DNA of 21,825 nucleotides from a bacterium (GTDB lineage Bacteria; Bacteroidota; Bacteroidia; Bacteroidales; Bacteroidaceae). The stretch covers positions 1-21,825 of the forward strand of contig SFQP01000009.1 of assembly GCA_004562975.1 (NCBI GenBank), read 5' to 3'. Under the pieces are notes generated by a model. That model was not told the DNA's origin, did not search any database, and was given only the letters and a program-made list of their open reading frames with translations. Below are positions 7,774 to 14,681 of this stretch, piece after piece. Position 1 is the first letter of the stretch. Each line of letters begins with the position of its first letter. The translations under genes and the position numbers were made by a program.

Positions 7774-8502
7774 CTATTCGTTGCACAATACATAGGTGGC
7801 TCGCCGGAGCTTTTCCGCCTCGGACATCTGCAGGTCAATCCACTCCTGCGCCTTCTCGCGGCTGATGTGGTCGCGCTCCATGAGGCGGCGCAGCTGGGTG
7901 GAGGCCGAGACGTGTACGAGCACGCTGCTGTGGACCAGGCGGTCGAAGCCGGACTCGAAAAGCAGGGCGCATTCCATGAAGAGCACGCTGCCTACGGGCA
8001 AAGCCGCCAAGCGGCCGATGTCGGTGTGGCGGCCGTCGGCGGAGAGCTGATTTGGCTGCACGGAAACCGGATGACCGGCTACGGCACTGCCCTTGGCACT
8101 GGCACCGCCCATGGCTTCGGCGCACCGGCGGAAAGCGGCGGCCACACGGGGATGGACTATGGCATCAACCTGTGCCGCATACTCACGCCCCTTGCAGAGC
8201 CAGGCCGCCAGCACGGATTTGACCAACCGCCCCCCGGCATCGTACACGCCAGGGCCTACGAGGGCGCAAAGTTCACGCCTCACCGCCTCGTCTGTACGGA
8301 TGATGTGCTTGGCTTCATCGTCGCAGTAGAACACGGGATGGCCGGCGGCTTCAAGCTGGCGGCACACGTAGCTCTTGCCACTGCCAATGCCGCCCGTAAT
8401 ACCCACAAGCATTACGGGCGGCTGGCTATTGGTGTGATAACCTTCGGGCTTCAAGTTGAAACCTTCGGGCTTCAGGTTGAAATCATTCGGAGTCGGCATC
8501 AT
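7774..8502 (-). CDS. coaE: Dephospho-CoA kinase with internal insertion
   Basis: Catalyses the last step of coenzyme A synthesis, ATP-dependent 3'-phosphorylation of dephospho-CoA, in the cytoplasm. The P-loop is GGIGSGKS (residues 37-44), followed by DDEAKHI and, later, the ECALLFESGFDRLV segment and the RDHISREKAQEWI lid region typical of CoaE. At 242 residues it is longer than the usual ~200. There is an N-terminal extension of 30 residues containing FNLKPEG twice, and an insertion of about 40 residues (about 131-171) rich in Gly/Ala/Ser/His. The start at 8502 overlaps the YbbR gene by 20 bases. An internal ATG at 8412 gives MLVGITGGIGSGKS, the canonical CoaE N-terminus (212 aa), and may be the true start; the choice is uncertain. 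Enzyme identity is firm. Confidence 0.9.
   Translation of the reverse strand: MMPTPNDFNLKPEGFNLKPEGYHTNSQPPVMLVGITGGIGSGKSYVCRQLEAAGHPVFYCDDEAKHIIRTDEAVRRELCALVGPGVYDAGGRLVKSVLAAWLCKGREYAAQVDAIVHPRVAAAFRRCAEAMGGASAKGSAVAGHPVSVQPNQLSADGRHTDIGRLAALPVGSVLFMECALLFESGFDRLVHSSVLVHVSASTQLRRLMERDHISREKAQEWIDLQMSEAEKLRRATYVLCNE
8440..8481. repeat. Two tandem copies of a 21-bp repeat at the coaE 5' end
   Basis: Copies 8440-8460 and 8461-8481 are identical at 20 of 21 positions (ACCTTCGGGCTTCAAGTTGA versus CAGGTTGA at the end). In the coaE frame they encode FNLKPEG twice. If translation starts at 8412 they are instead intergenic. Confidence 0.9.
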
Positions 8503-9472
8503 AGTCGGGTATTTCTTCTATCACGTACTCCACGTCCTGCGGGGTGATGCGCACGTGCGACACGCCGGCCGGTATGGTCTTGAGCGACAGGTGGCACTGG
8601 TTGCCCTTGGTGCGCAGCAGGTCTTCGTAGTTGACCACAAGCACGAAATTCTCGTTGGTGATTTGCCGGTAGAGTCCCATGCCCACCTGGAACGTGACGT
8701 TGACCGTGGCGGGGAAGGTGCGGAGCTGCTTGGAGGCAGGGAAGTTTACCTGTCTGACAGGCACCTGCACGGTTTTCTCCACCAGACGGTCGATGCAGAA
8801 GGTCAGGTCCACCTGGTTGGGCACGAACTTGGCTCCTTTCACCTTGACGAACTCAGCCCTGACCTGTGCGGTATCGGTGAGATTGAGCAGGCTGAGAGGT
8901 TTGGAATAGGCAGCCGTGATGGTATCAAGCTGGCTCTTCGAGGCGTAAACGAGCACCGAGTCGCGGCTCTGCTTGACTGCCGCGAGCGTGAAGAGGCGGT
9001 CGGGCCTGATGGTGCCCTGCACCACGACGGGAACGCGCTTGCAGAGTCCGTAGTTGTAGAAAAATTCCACGGTGTCAGGCTTCACGCCCACCACCTGCGT
9101 GCCCGGCATGAGCTGGGGCACGATTTGGCGCATGAGGTCCTGGGCCTGCACGACGACGTGTCCCGAAGGATTGGAACAAGCATTGAAGTCGATGACCACG
9201 GGCTTGAACTGCCGCGTGTAGCGGTAGGCCATGAGCAGGCTGCCCTTGTCGCGCAGCGACACATGCAGGGCCTGTGGCAGGTCGGTCGTGATGACGACGT
9301 TGCCGGGCACGTTCTTCAGCTCGATGGGCACTTGGAAGTCCTCCTCGTAGGTTTCTCCCAGAGCCTGGAAGAGCCAGAAGACGGCGGAGAGAGCCAGAAA
9401 AAAAAGAAAAATCAGGAATTGCCTGTTCCACAAGATGGAGAAGCAACGCCTGATACTGGAAGGTGAAAACAT
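8483..9472 (-). CDS. YbbR-like domain protein
   Basis: A 329-residue membrane-anchored protein. One N-terminal transmembrane helix (about residues 19-37, FLIFLFFLALSAVFWLFQAL) follows a short basic cytoplasmic segment. A periplasmic portion made of YbbR-type repeats follows (for example VPIELKNVPGNVVI near 48 and VPVRQVNFPASKQLRTFP near 235). YbbR proteins in other bacteria associate with and regulate diadenylate cyclase; no such cyclase is in this window, so that role is only a family possibility. The gene sits between yajC (58-base gap) and coaE (20-base overlap), the conserved Bacteroidetes order, which suggests co-transcription. Confidence 0.85.
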   Translation of the reverse strand: MFSPSSIRRCFSILWNRQFLIFLFFLALSAVFWLFQALGETYEEDFQVPIELKNVPGNVVITTDLPQALHVSLRDKGSLLMAYRYTRQFKPVVIDFNACSNPSGHVVVQAQDLMRQIVPQLMPGTQVVGVKPDTVEFFYNYGLCKRVPVVVQGTIRPDRLFTLAAVKQSRDSVLVYASKSQLDTITAAYSKPLSLLNLTDTAQVRAEFVKVKGAKFVPNQVDLTFCIDRLVEKTVQVPVRQVNFPASKQLRTFPATVNVTFQVGMGLYRQITNENFVLVVNYEDLLRTKGNQCHLSLKTIPAGVSHVRITPQDVEYVIEEIPDYDADSE

Positions 9473-9530
9473 GATGTACGCAGTTCTTAGGGAAACAGGC
9501 GGTCCTCATTTCCGGTGCCGCCTCATGCCG

Positions 9531-9839
9531 TCACTTCTTCTCGGCCACGGGATTGATGGCATCCTTGGAGAACGTGATTTTCACGCCCGAAGCCACCTCG
9601 AGGCTCACGGTGCCGGCTTCTTCGTCGATGCCTTTCACCGTTCCATGGATGCCGCCGATGGTCACGACGTTCTGTCCCACGGTGAGCGCGTTGCGGAACT
9701 TCTGGATTTCCTTCTGCTTTTTGTTCTGCGGACGTATCATGAAGAAATACACGATGGCGAAGAGCACCACCATCATGATTATCATCTGCATTCCGCCCCC
9801 TTGCTGTTGGGCGGCAGCCTGTAAAATAACTGTGTTCAT
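9531..9839 (-). CDS. yajC: Sec translocon accessory subunit YajC
   Basis: A 102-residue inner-membrane protein. An N-terminal hydrophobic helix (about 18-34, MQMIIMMVVLFAIVYFFMI) is followed at once by the hallmark RPQNKKQKE motif. A small cytoplasmic beta domain (NALTVGQNVVTIGGIHGTV) comes next. YajC associates with SecDF-YidC and supports protein export. Length and layout match the family. It lies 52 bases downstream of nusB and 58 bases upstream of the YbbR gene, consistent with one operon. Confidence 0.95.
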   Translation of the reverse strand: MNTVILQAAAQQQGGGMQMIIMMVVLFAIVYFFMIRPQNKKQKEIQKFRNALTVGQNVVTIGGIHGTVKGIDEEAGTVSLEVASGVKITFSKDAINPVAEKK

Positions 9840-9891
9840 TGTTTGATGGGATATGTGTTTGTGTACTTTTCAGCGCGGTTTTCGCGTTGTT

Positions 9892-10833
9892 TCAGTTTCT
9901 CGTTTTTTGTATGCGTCCCTCTGCGGCGAGTCCTTTCACTATGCTGTCGAGCATGCCATTGATGTACGACGAGCTTCGGGGCGTGCTGTACGCTTTGGCG
10001 ATGTCGAGGTATTCGTTGAAGCTTACGTTGAGGGGAATGGAGTCGAAGGTAAGGATTTCCGCCAGTGCAATCTGCATGATGATGACATCCATGAAAGTGA
10101 GGCGGTTGAACTCCCAGTTTTTGATTTTGCGGCGTATGAGGTCGCGCAACTCGCTTCCGCGTTCGAGTGTGGAGCGGAAGAGCCTGCCGGCGAACTCGCG
10201 GTCCTCGTCGACGGCGTACGGCGGCAGGAGCGGCTGGTCCTCGTTGCTGACCTCGGTGAACCGTTTGATGGTTTTGAGCACAAAGGAGTCGACCACCATT
10301 TTGTCGTCGTTCCAATAGAGGGAATGGTCTTCGAGCAGTTCGTCAAATTCCTCATTGTCCACGACGTACGTTTTGTAGAGCTTCCTCACGAGTTCGCGGT
10401 CGGCCTCGTAGGAGAAGTCCTCCTTGCTGAGGTACATCTGGAATATGTCGCTTTCGGTAAATTGCTGGTAGAGTTTTTTGACGAAGGCGGCTTCTTCCGG
10501 CCACTCGCCCTTTTCCTTATCCTGGTATTCGTTGAGCGTTTTGTTGACCGCGAGTTGTTGCAGGAATTTGTTCGCTGCGAACACCGCATCGGGCGACACG
10601 CCGCCTGTTGTCACACCAGTACGTTTCTCCCTTGCCTCTCTGACCGCACTCTTGCGTTCGGCATGTTTTTTTAACTCCACTAAAAGAGAAAGCAGGTATT
10701 CGTAGAGTTCGTAAGCCTTGTGCAGGGAGAACGCCAGTTCCTTTTCGGCCACTTCGAGCGTTTTACCTTCATTCTGATAGTACGCATAAACGAGCTGAAC
10801 CACTTTCAGCCTTATCAGTTCTCTGTTAATCAT
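9892..10833 (-). CDS. nusB: Transcription antitermination factor NusB
   Basis: A 313-residue all-helical RNA-binding protein that acts with NusE (S10) in rRNA antitermination. The start at 10833 (MINRELIRLKVVQLVYAYYQ) is chosen over 10887 because it matches the NusB N-terminus and because a -7 element lies between the two. The C-terminal half holds the NusB core (NWEFNRLTFMDVIIMQIALAEIL, then FNEYLDIAKAYSTPRSSSYINGMLD). Bacteroidetes NusB proteins are about twice the length of E. coli NusB (139 aa) through an added N-terminal helical region, and this one fits that. It heads the nusB-yajC-YbbR-coaE cluster. Confidence 0.93.
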   Translation of the reverse strand: MINRELIRLKVVQLVYAYYQNEGKTLEVAEKELAFSLHKAYELYEYLLSLLVELKKHAERKSAVREAREKRTGVTTGGVSPDAVFAANKFLQQLAVNKTLNEYQDKEKGEWPEEAAFVKKLYQQFTESDIFQMYLSKEDFSYEADRELVRKLYKTYVVDNEEFDELLEDHSLYWNDDKMVVDSFVLKTIKRFTEVSNEDQPLLPPYAVDEDREFAGRLFRSTLERGSELRDLIRRKIKNWEFNRLTFMDVIIMQIALAEILTFDSIPLNVSFNEYLDIAKAYSTPRSSSYINGMLDSIVKGLAAEGRIQKTRN

Positions 10834-10861
10834 ATTGGTAACGGTACTTGCTTTACGGGCG

Positions 10862-10869
10862 CAAAGGTA
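10862..10869 (-). promoter_or_regulatory. Candidate -7 element (TACCTTTG) for nusB
   Basis: On the minus strand TACCTTTG is an exact TAnnTTTG match 28 bases before the nusB ATG at 10833. An upstream TTTTG is present, but about 4 bases closer than the usual -33 spacing. Its position rules out the longer nusB start at 10887. Confidence 0.6.
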
Positions 10870-10977
10870 GTTCTTTTTTTGTATCAAAACGGTAAAACGC
10901 GGCAGCTTGCCATGAAAAATAACTCATGGTCCTGCTTATCGCGGCGGTATGCCAACCAGTTTGTGCAAAACGGCCTG

Positions 10978-11592
10978 TTAACGCTTGATGAGTGCCGAGA
11001 GGATGTACATCTGCATCATGGCGATGGCCCGTGCGTTCTCTCCCCCGTTGGGTATGATGATGTCGGCATACTGCTTGGTAGGCTCGATAAACTCGTCGTG
11101 CATGGGTTTGAGCACGTGGCGGTATTTCTTGATGAGCATATCCAGCGGGTGTCCGCGCTCTGCCATGTCGCGTTCGATGACGCGCAGCAGCCGTTCGTCC
11201 GGCTCCGCGTCGACGAAAATCTTGAGGTCCATGAGGTCGCGCAGCTTGCGGTCGTAAAGCGTCATGATGCCCTCCACGATGATCACGTCGCGCGGCTCCA
11301 CGTGAACCGTCTCGGGCAGCCGGGTGCAGGTGAGGTACGAATAAGTGGGCTGTTCGATGGAACGTCCGTGGCGCAGCTCGTCGATCTGCTGTGCCAGGAG
11401 GGGCCATTCAAAGGCATCGGGATGGTCGAAGTTCGTTTGTTTGCGCACCTCGAGGGGCAGGTACGACTGGTCGTTGTAGTAAGAATCCTGGGGTATGACG
11501 GCCACCATGTCGGGCGGCAGGGTGTCGACAATTCTGCGCACCACGGTCGTTTTTCCGGAGCCTGTGCCGCCGGCTATTCCTATGATTAACAT
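10978..11592 (-). CDS. udk: Uridine kinase
   Basis: A 204-residue cytoplasmic enzyme that phosphorylates uridine and cytidine to UMP and CMP in pyrimidine salvage. The P-loop GGTGSGKT is at residues 8-15. It is followed by the uridine kinase signature PQDSYYNDQSYLP and NFDHPDAFEW (substrate binding), IIVEGIMTLYD (Walker B-like), and the C-terminal YADIIIPNGGEN motif. Length is normal for the family. It is separated from manA upstream by 143 bases with small repeats and from nusB downstream by 144 bases, so it may be transcribed separately. Confidence 0.95.
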   Translation of the reverse strand: MLIIGIAGGTGSGKTTVVRRIVDTLPPDMVAVIPQDSYYNDQSYLPLEVRKQTNFDHPDAFEWPLLAQQIDELRHGRSIEQPTYSYLTCTRLPETVHVEPRDVIIVEGIMTLYDRKLRDLMDLKIFVDAEPDERLLRVIERDMAERGHPLDMLIKKYRHVLKPMHDEFIEPTKQYADIIIPNGGENARAIAMMQMYILSALIKR

Positions 11593-11622
11593 AAGGCTGA
11601 AGGTATTTGATTAAGGATACTT

Positions 11623-11718
11623 AGGTTATGAGAAATCAGATTATGAGGTTACAACATGACTGTTTAGCGGACGATATTCAAGCGTTACGACTGTGACTTT
11701 ATAACCTTATAACCTCAT
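11623..11718. repeat. Small direct and inverted repeats between manA and udk
   Basis: AGGTTATGAG (11623-11632) and TTATGAGGTTA (11641-11651) are direct variants. TAACCTCAT (11710-11718) is the inverse of the latter, and TATAACCT occurs twice in tandem (11700-11707, 11708-11715). The arms could form a hairpin with a ~58-base loop. No gene fits in this 143-base spacer. Confidence 0.6.
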
Positions 11719-11735
11719 CTCTGACCCTTATGAGC

Positions 11736-12710
11736 TCAGGGGCAGGACGCTTCGAGTGCCTTGAAGCCCTGCGGTCCCGGCACCACTTCGACGAAGGTGG
11801 CCGATGCGGGGAAGAGTGCGCTCTCCCCGGCACGGAGGCGGAGATCGCCCTCGTCGTAGCGCAGCAGGGCCTCGCCCTCAAAAGCCACCAAGATGGCGAA
11901 GGAGTCAAGGCGAGCGTAGTCCAGCCGCCCCGGGCCGTCCTGACGCAGCAGGCGGACGCGGAATTGCGGACAGTCGAGCAGGGTGACAGTGCCCTGCGCA
12001 TCGGCTGCGTAGGCCAGTGCGCCGGCTGCGGTGTCGGGGTCGAAGCAGAGTGCTTCGCGGGCCTGCTCCACGTGGAGCTCGCGTTTGTTCCCGTCAGCGT
12101 CGCGGCGGTCGAAGTCGTACACGCGGAAGGTATCGTTGCTCGACTGCTGTATTTCGATGAGCAGGTTGCCCGCCCCGATGCTGTGGATGCAGCCTGCCGG
12201 GATGAAAAAGGCATCGCCGGGTTTCGTCTGCATTTGCCGCAAGAACGACTGCAGGCTTCCCTGCATCAGTGCTTCGGAAAAGGATTGCGGTGTCAGCCGG
12301 CGTTCAAAGCCCAGGTAAAGGAAAGCCCCGGGCTGCGCCTGGATGATATACCACATTTCGTTTTTTCCGAAAGGGTGTCCCATGCGTTGTGCCATGCCGT
12401 CGTCGGGATGCACCTGTATGCTGAGGTCTTTTGCCGTGGAGATGAATTTCACGAGGAGAGGGAACTGCGTGCCGTAGCGTTGCACGTTGTGTTCGCCCAT
12501 GAACGCCGCGCCGAACCTTTCGGCCAGCTGTTGGAGCGTGTTTCCCCGGAACTCCCCGGCGGCCACCGGCGTTTCATGTCCCGGCAGTCCCGATATTTCC
12601 CAGCTCTCCCCCACTTGCCTTGGAGCGTCGGCCAGTTGTTTCATGGCCTTCAGTTCTTCGCCTCCCCAGAGGGTGGTTTTGAGCAAGGGTTTGAATTGGA
12701 ATGCTTTCAT
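11736..12710 (-). CDS. manA: Mannose-6-phosphate isomerase, class I
   Basis: A 324-residue cytoplasmic zinc enzyme that interconverts mannose-6-phosphate and fructose-6-phosphate, feeding GDP-mannose and glycolysis. The zinc ligands of type I enzymes are visible: Gln99 and His101 in IQVHPDD, Glu118 in KNEMWYI, and His176 in PAGCIHSIG. The N-terminus (FKPLLKTTLWGGEEL) and the WEISG motif are typical of the short bacterial form. The gene starts 19 bases after the GIN-domain lipoprotein gene and is probably in the same transcript. Confidence 0.94.
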   Translation of the reverse strand: MKAFQFKPLLKTTLWGGEELKAMKQLADAPRQVGESWEISGLPGHETPVAAGEFRGNTLQQLAERFGAAFMGEHNVQRYGTQFPLLVKFISTAKDLSIQVHPDDGMAQRMGHPFGKNEMWYIIQAQPGAFLYLGFERRLTPQSFSEALMQGSLQSFLRQMQTKPGDAFFIPAGCIHSIGAGNLLIEIQQSSNDTFRVYDFDRRDADGNKRELHVEQAREALCFDPDTAAGALAYAADAQGTVTLLDCPQFRVRLLRQDGPGRLDYARLDSFAILVAFEGEALLRYDEGDLRLRAGESALFPASATFVEVVPGPQGFKALEASCP

Positions 12711-12729
12711 CAGTTGGGTGTATAGGTGA

Positions 12730-13401
12730 TTAGTTGCTTAAAGGCAGTTGCTTGACGGTTACCAGGTTGGTGGTGTCCACGTTCCCTTCGCCGTTGACCA
12801 TGACCTGCTTGTGCGCCGTGCGTCCGCCCAGAAAGATGTCGCCCACCCCGTTCAGTTCGGCGCGCAACTGTGGCGTGTCGATGCCGTCGAGGTCCATCGT
12901 CCCTGCCCCGTCGAGCATGGCAGTGATGGCCGGGGCGTGCAGTTCGTCGGAGGCGACGGTGCCCACGCCGTTGAGTTCCACGCGCAAGGGGGCTTGGAGC
13001 ACCAAGCGACCCAGACGCAGACATTTGCCGCCGTTGAGCTCGAACGCGCCCACGGCGGGGGCGTACACGTGGCAGACGGCCACCACATTCTTCGGCATCC
13101 GGTAATGGCTGTCGAGCCCTATGCGGAGCACACCCTCGGACACGTCGGCCCGCATCCCTTCACACACGGCTTCGGGAGCCTGTATCACCACGCAGCAGCG
13201 CGTGGTGTCCTGGTGGTAGGTGACATCGGCAAAGCAGTCGACCACCAAGGCCGAGAAGGGAACCGTCTGGATGGTACGGCGCGTGAAGCCGGCCGTATCG
13301 ACGGGTTGTTCGGCCAGCGTCTTCACCACCTGCCGCATATCGGTCCGCGTGCAGGCACAGAGCGTGAGGAGCAGGAATACAAGGAAGAATGATTTTCTCA
13401 T
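12730..13401 (-). CDS. GIN-domain (DUF2807) lipoprotein
   Basis: A 223-residue predicted lipoprotein. The start at 13401 (MRKSFFLVFLLLTLCAC) is chosen because it gives a basic N-terminus, a hydrophobic core and a lipobox ending at Cys17; the frame continues upstream to 13473, but that part lacks signal-peptide character. The mature part is a putative auto-transporter adhesin head GIN domain: repeating LNG-G / LDGAGTMDLDG / LNGVGDIFLGG / VNGEGNVD strands expected to form a right-handed beta-helix. Function in Bacteroidetes is not established; it is surface or periplasmic by its lipid anchor. It sits between the AlkD-like gene (68-base gap) and manA (19-base gap). Confidence 0.82.
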   Translation of the reverse strand: MRKSFFLVFLLLTLCACTRTDMRQVVKTLAEQPVDTAGFTRRTIQTVPFSALVVDCFADVTYHQDTTRCCVVIQAPEAVCEGMRADVSEGVLRIGLDSHYRMPKNVVAVCHVYAPAVGAFELNGGKCLRLGRLVLQAPLRVELNGVGTVASDELHAPAITAMLDGAGTMDLDGIDTPQLRAELNGVGDIFLGGRTAHKQVMVNGEGNVDTTNLVTVKQLPLSN

Positions 13402-13469
13402 CACAAGGATATTCATGAAGGGATTGGGGAGGCTTTTCCCTGCGGCAGCCACGCCGCCGGCAGGATTCA

Positions 13470-14081
13470 TCACAGGGCGGCGAGCACCTTGTCGGCCGCA
13501 GCCTCCTGCAACGGCCCCAGATCGGCCAGTTTCAGCAGGGCTTTGTAGGCCGCGCGCGCCACCGGCAGGTTATCGCTGCGGAGTGCCGTGGCCGCCTGGT
13601 CCAGAAATTCGTCCAAGTCGCGCAGGCCGGGCTCGCGGCCCTGCATGAAGAGGCGCGCCAGGAGCAGATAGCCGCAGAGCTCGTGCATGGCATGGGGCGA
13701 AGCTATCCATTGAAAAGCCTTGTCCGAGGCCCACGGGGCACGGGCAAAGAGGTGCATCACCGTACACTCGGCTTCTTCCACAAAGTGCATCTGCTCCACC
13801 CACACCTCGGCCAGGTCGTCACCGAAGGCTTCCACGGGCATGAGCATTCCGGCCAGCAGGCGGCATTCGCGGATGTCCTCTTTCCACAAGGCCGCCGCCA
13901 GCTCGTAAGTGTGGGGCAGTCCGGCAGCCATCTGCTGCAGTCGCGGAAGCTCCACGCCGAAGTTCACCTTATAGGTCAGTCCCTTCTCGCGCATGGAGGC
14001 ACTCACGGGGCCGTTCATCACTCCGCGCAGCGAACGCTTGATGTTTCTTAACTGTTCCGTGATGGTTTCGTCACACATCAT
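13470..14081 (-). CDS. AlkD-like helical-repeat protein (putative DNA alkylation repair)
   Basis: A 203-residue, strongly helical cytoplasmic protein that resembles the short Bacteroidetes proteins annotated as DNA alkylation repair enzymes (AlkD, HEAT/ARM-like repeats). Supporting features are the conserved start RSLRGVMNGPVSASMREKGL, a repeat segment ELAAALWKEDIRECRLLAGM similar to the AlkD LW-x-RE-x-LA motif, a WV-E pair near residue 95 and the helix APWASDKAFQWIAS. The catalytic Asp/Trp/Arg of true AlkD could not be verified by eye, so enzymatic activity is an inference. ATGATG at 14081/14078 offers two starts. A TACCTTTG element lies just upstream. The divergent neighbour is dipeptidyl peptidase III. 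Confidence 0.65.
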   Translation of the reverse strand: MMCDETITEQLRNIKRSLRGVMNGPVSASMREKGLTYKVNFGVELPRLQQMAAGLPHTYELAAALWKEDIRECRLLAGMLMPVEAFGDDLAEVWVEQMHFVEEAECTVMHLFARAPWASDKAFQWIASPHAMHELCGYLLLARLFMQGREPGLRDLDEFLDQAATALRSDNLPVARAAYKALLKLADLGPLQEAAADKVLAAL

Positions 14082-14108
14082 ATTATTCTTTCAGAAAGTT
14101 CAACCTTG

Positions 14109-14116
14109 CAAAGGTA
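14109..14116 (-). promoter_or_regulatory. Candidate -7 element (TACCTTTG) for the AlkD-like/GIN/manA operon
   Basis: An exact TAnnTTTG match on the minus strand, 27 bases before the ATG at 14081. It would drive the three closely spaced genes AlkD-like, GIN lipoprotein and manA. Confidence 0.6.
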
Positions 14117-14273
14117 AACAATTCCTTGAGCTTTACCCATATTACGCCGTTTTTGTCCCTCACATTTTTTATCTTTTCGGGAAATACCCGCACGGGGCGG
14201 ATGTGGCGCACCTCCCGCGCCACGCCCTCCTCACCCTGCTGCGCCGCGTGCTGGCCGGGGGCTTGCCACACAT

Positions 14274-14293
14274 TATATATATACGCGCGCGCG
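14274..14293. other. 20-base alternating pyrimidine-purine tract
   Basis: Ten bases of alternating T/A run straight into ten bases of alternating C/G without interruption. Such a junction can melt or adopt left-handed (Z) form under supercoiling, here between two divergent promoters. Confidence 0.6.
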
Positions 14294-14413
14294 GAGGAAC
14301 TTGTGAGGCGCACCCCGTCCGCCACCCTCCGTACGCCGTCTGCCGAGGGCGGAGCGGGGTGGCGGAAAGTCCCTGCCGGGAGGGCTTTTGACAAGTCACC
14401 GATTCGTTGACAA

Positions 14414-14470
14414 CAAGTCCAGGACTATTTTTTTCTAGTCCAGGATTAGGAAAAAATAGTCCTGGACTTG
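14414..14470. repeat. Perfect 20-bp inverted repeat with a third internal copy
   Basis: CAAGTCCAGGACTATTTTTT (14414-14433) is the exact reverse complement of 14451-14470. The 17-base loop contains a further direct copy (CTAGTCCAGGATTA), and a partial inverted copy (TTAGGACTTGTG) follows at about 14483. With its internal T-run it could act as a bidirectional terminator, but no gene ends nearby on the plus strand. Confidence 0.9.
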
Positions 14471-14603
14471 TGAAACACGAGCTTAGGACTTGTGGGAGAA
14501 GGGCCACACAGCACGGTTGGTTGCGACAGTTGCCTCCCCGGGATGCAAGGGGCGGAGATGGGAAAAAAACTGTCGGAGGGCTGTCGCTGTCGGCTATTCT
14601 GCT

Positions 14604-14611
14604 TACATTTG
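14604..14611 (+). promoter_or_regulatory. Candidate -7 element (TACATTTG) for the dipeptidyl peptidase III gene
   Basis: An exact TAnnTTTG match about 70 bases before the ATG at 14682. It lies inside the longer open frame starting at 14490, which supports the downstream start. Confidence 0.6.
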
Positions 14612-14681
14612 CAAGCGGCCTGCACAAAGCTGCGGGCCGAACGACGACCTTGGGGTTTCACCACACAACATTTCCACTCAC

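Larger units (their letters stand above)
14082..14681. other. 600-bp divergent intergenic region
   Basis: Separates the minus-strand AlkD-like gene from the plus-strand peptidase gene. It holds two outward-facing -7 elements (14109-14116 minus, 14604-14611 plus), an alternating TA/CG tract, and a perfect 20-bp inverted repeat. No reading frame here shows protein-like composition; the short frames are rich in SPGL/Arg artefacts of the repeats. Confidence 0.7.

Noticed and set aside
8456..9466. Long plus-strand frame opposite the YbbR gene (and 11730-12725 opposite manA)
   Set aside because: Both are antisense shadows of well-supported minus-strand genes.
14490..14681. 64-residue N-terminal extension of dipeptidyl peptidase III
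   Set aside because: Basic, Cys/Gly-rich sequence before a good signal peptide, and a TACATTTG promoter element lies inside it.
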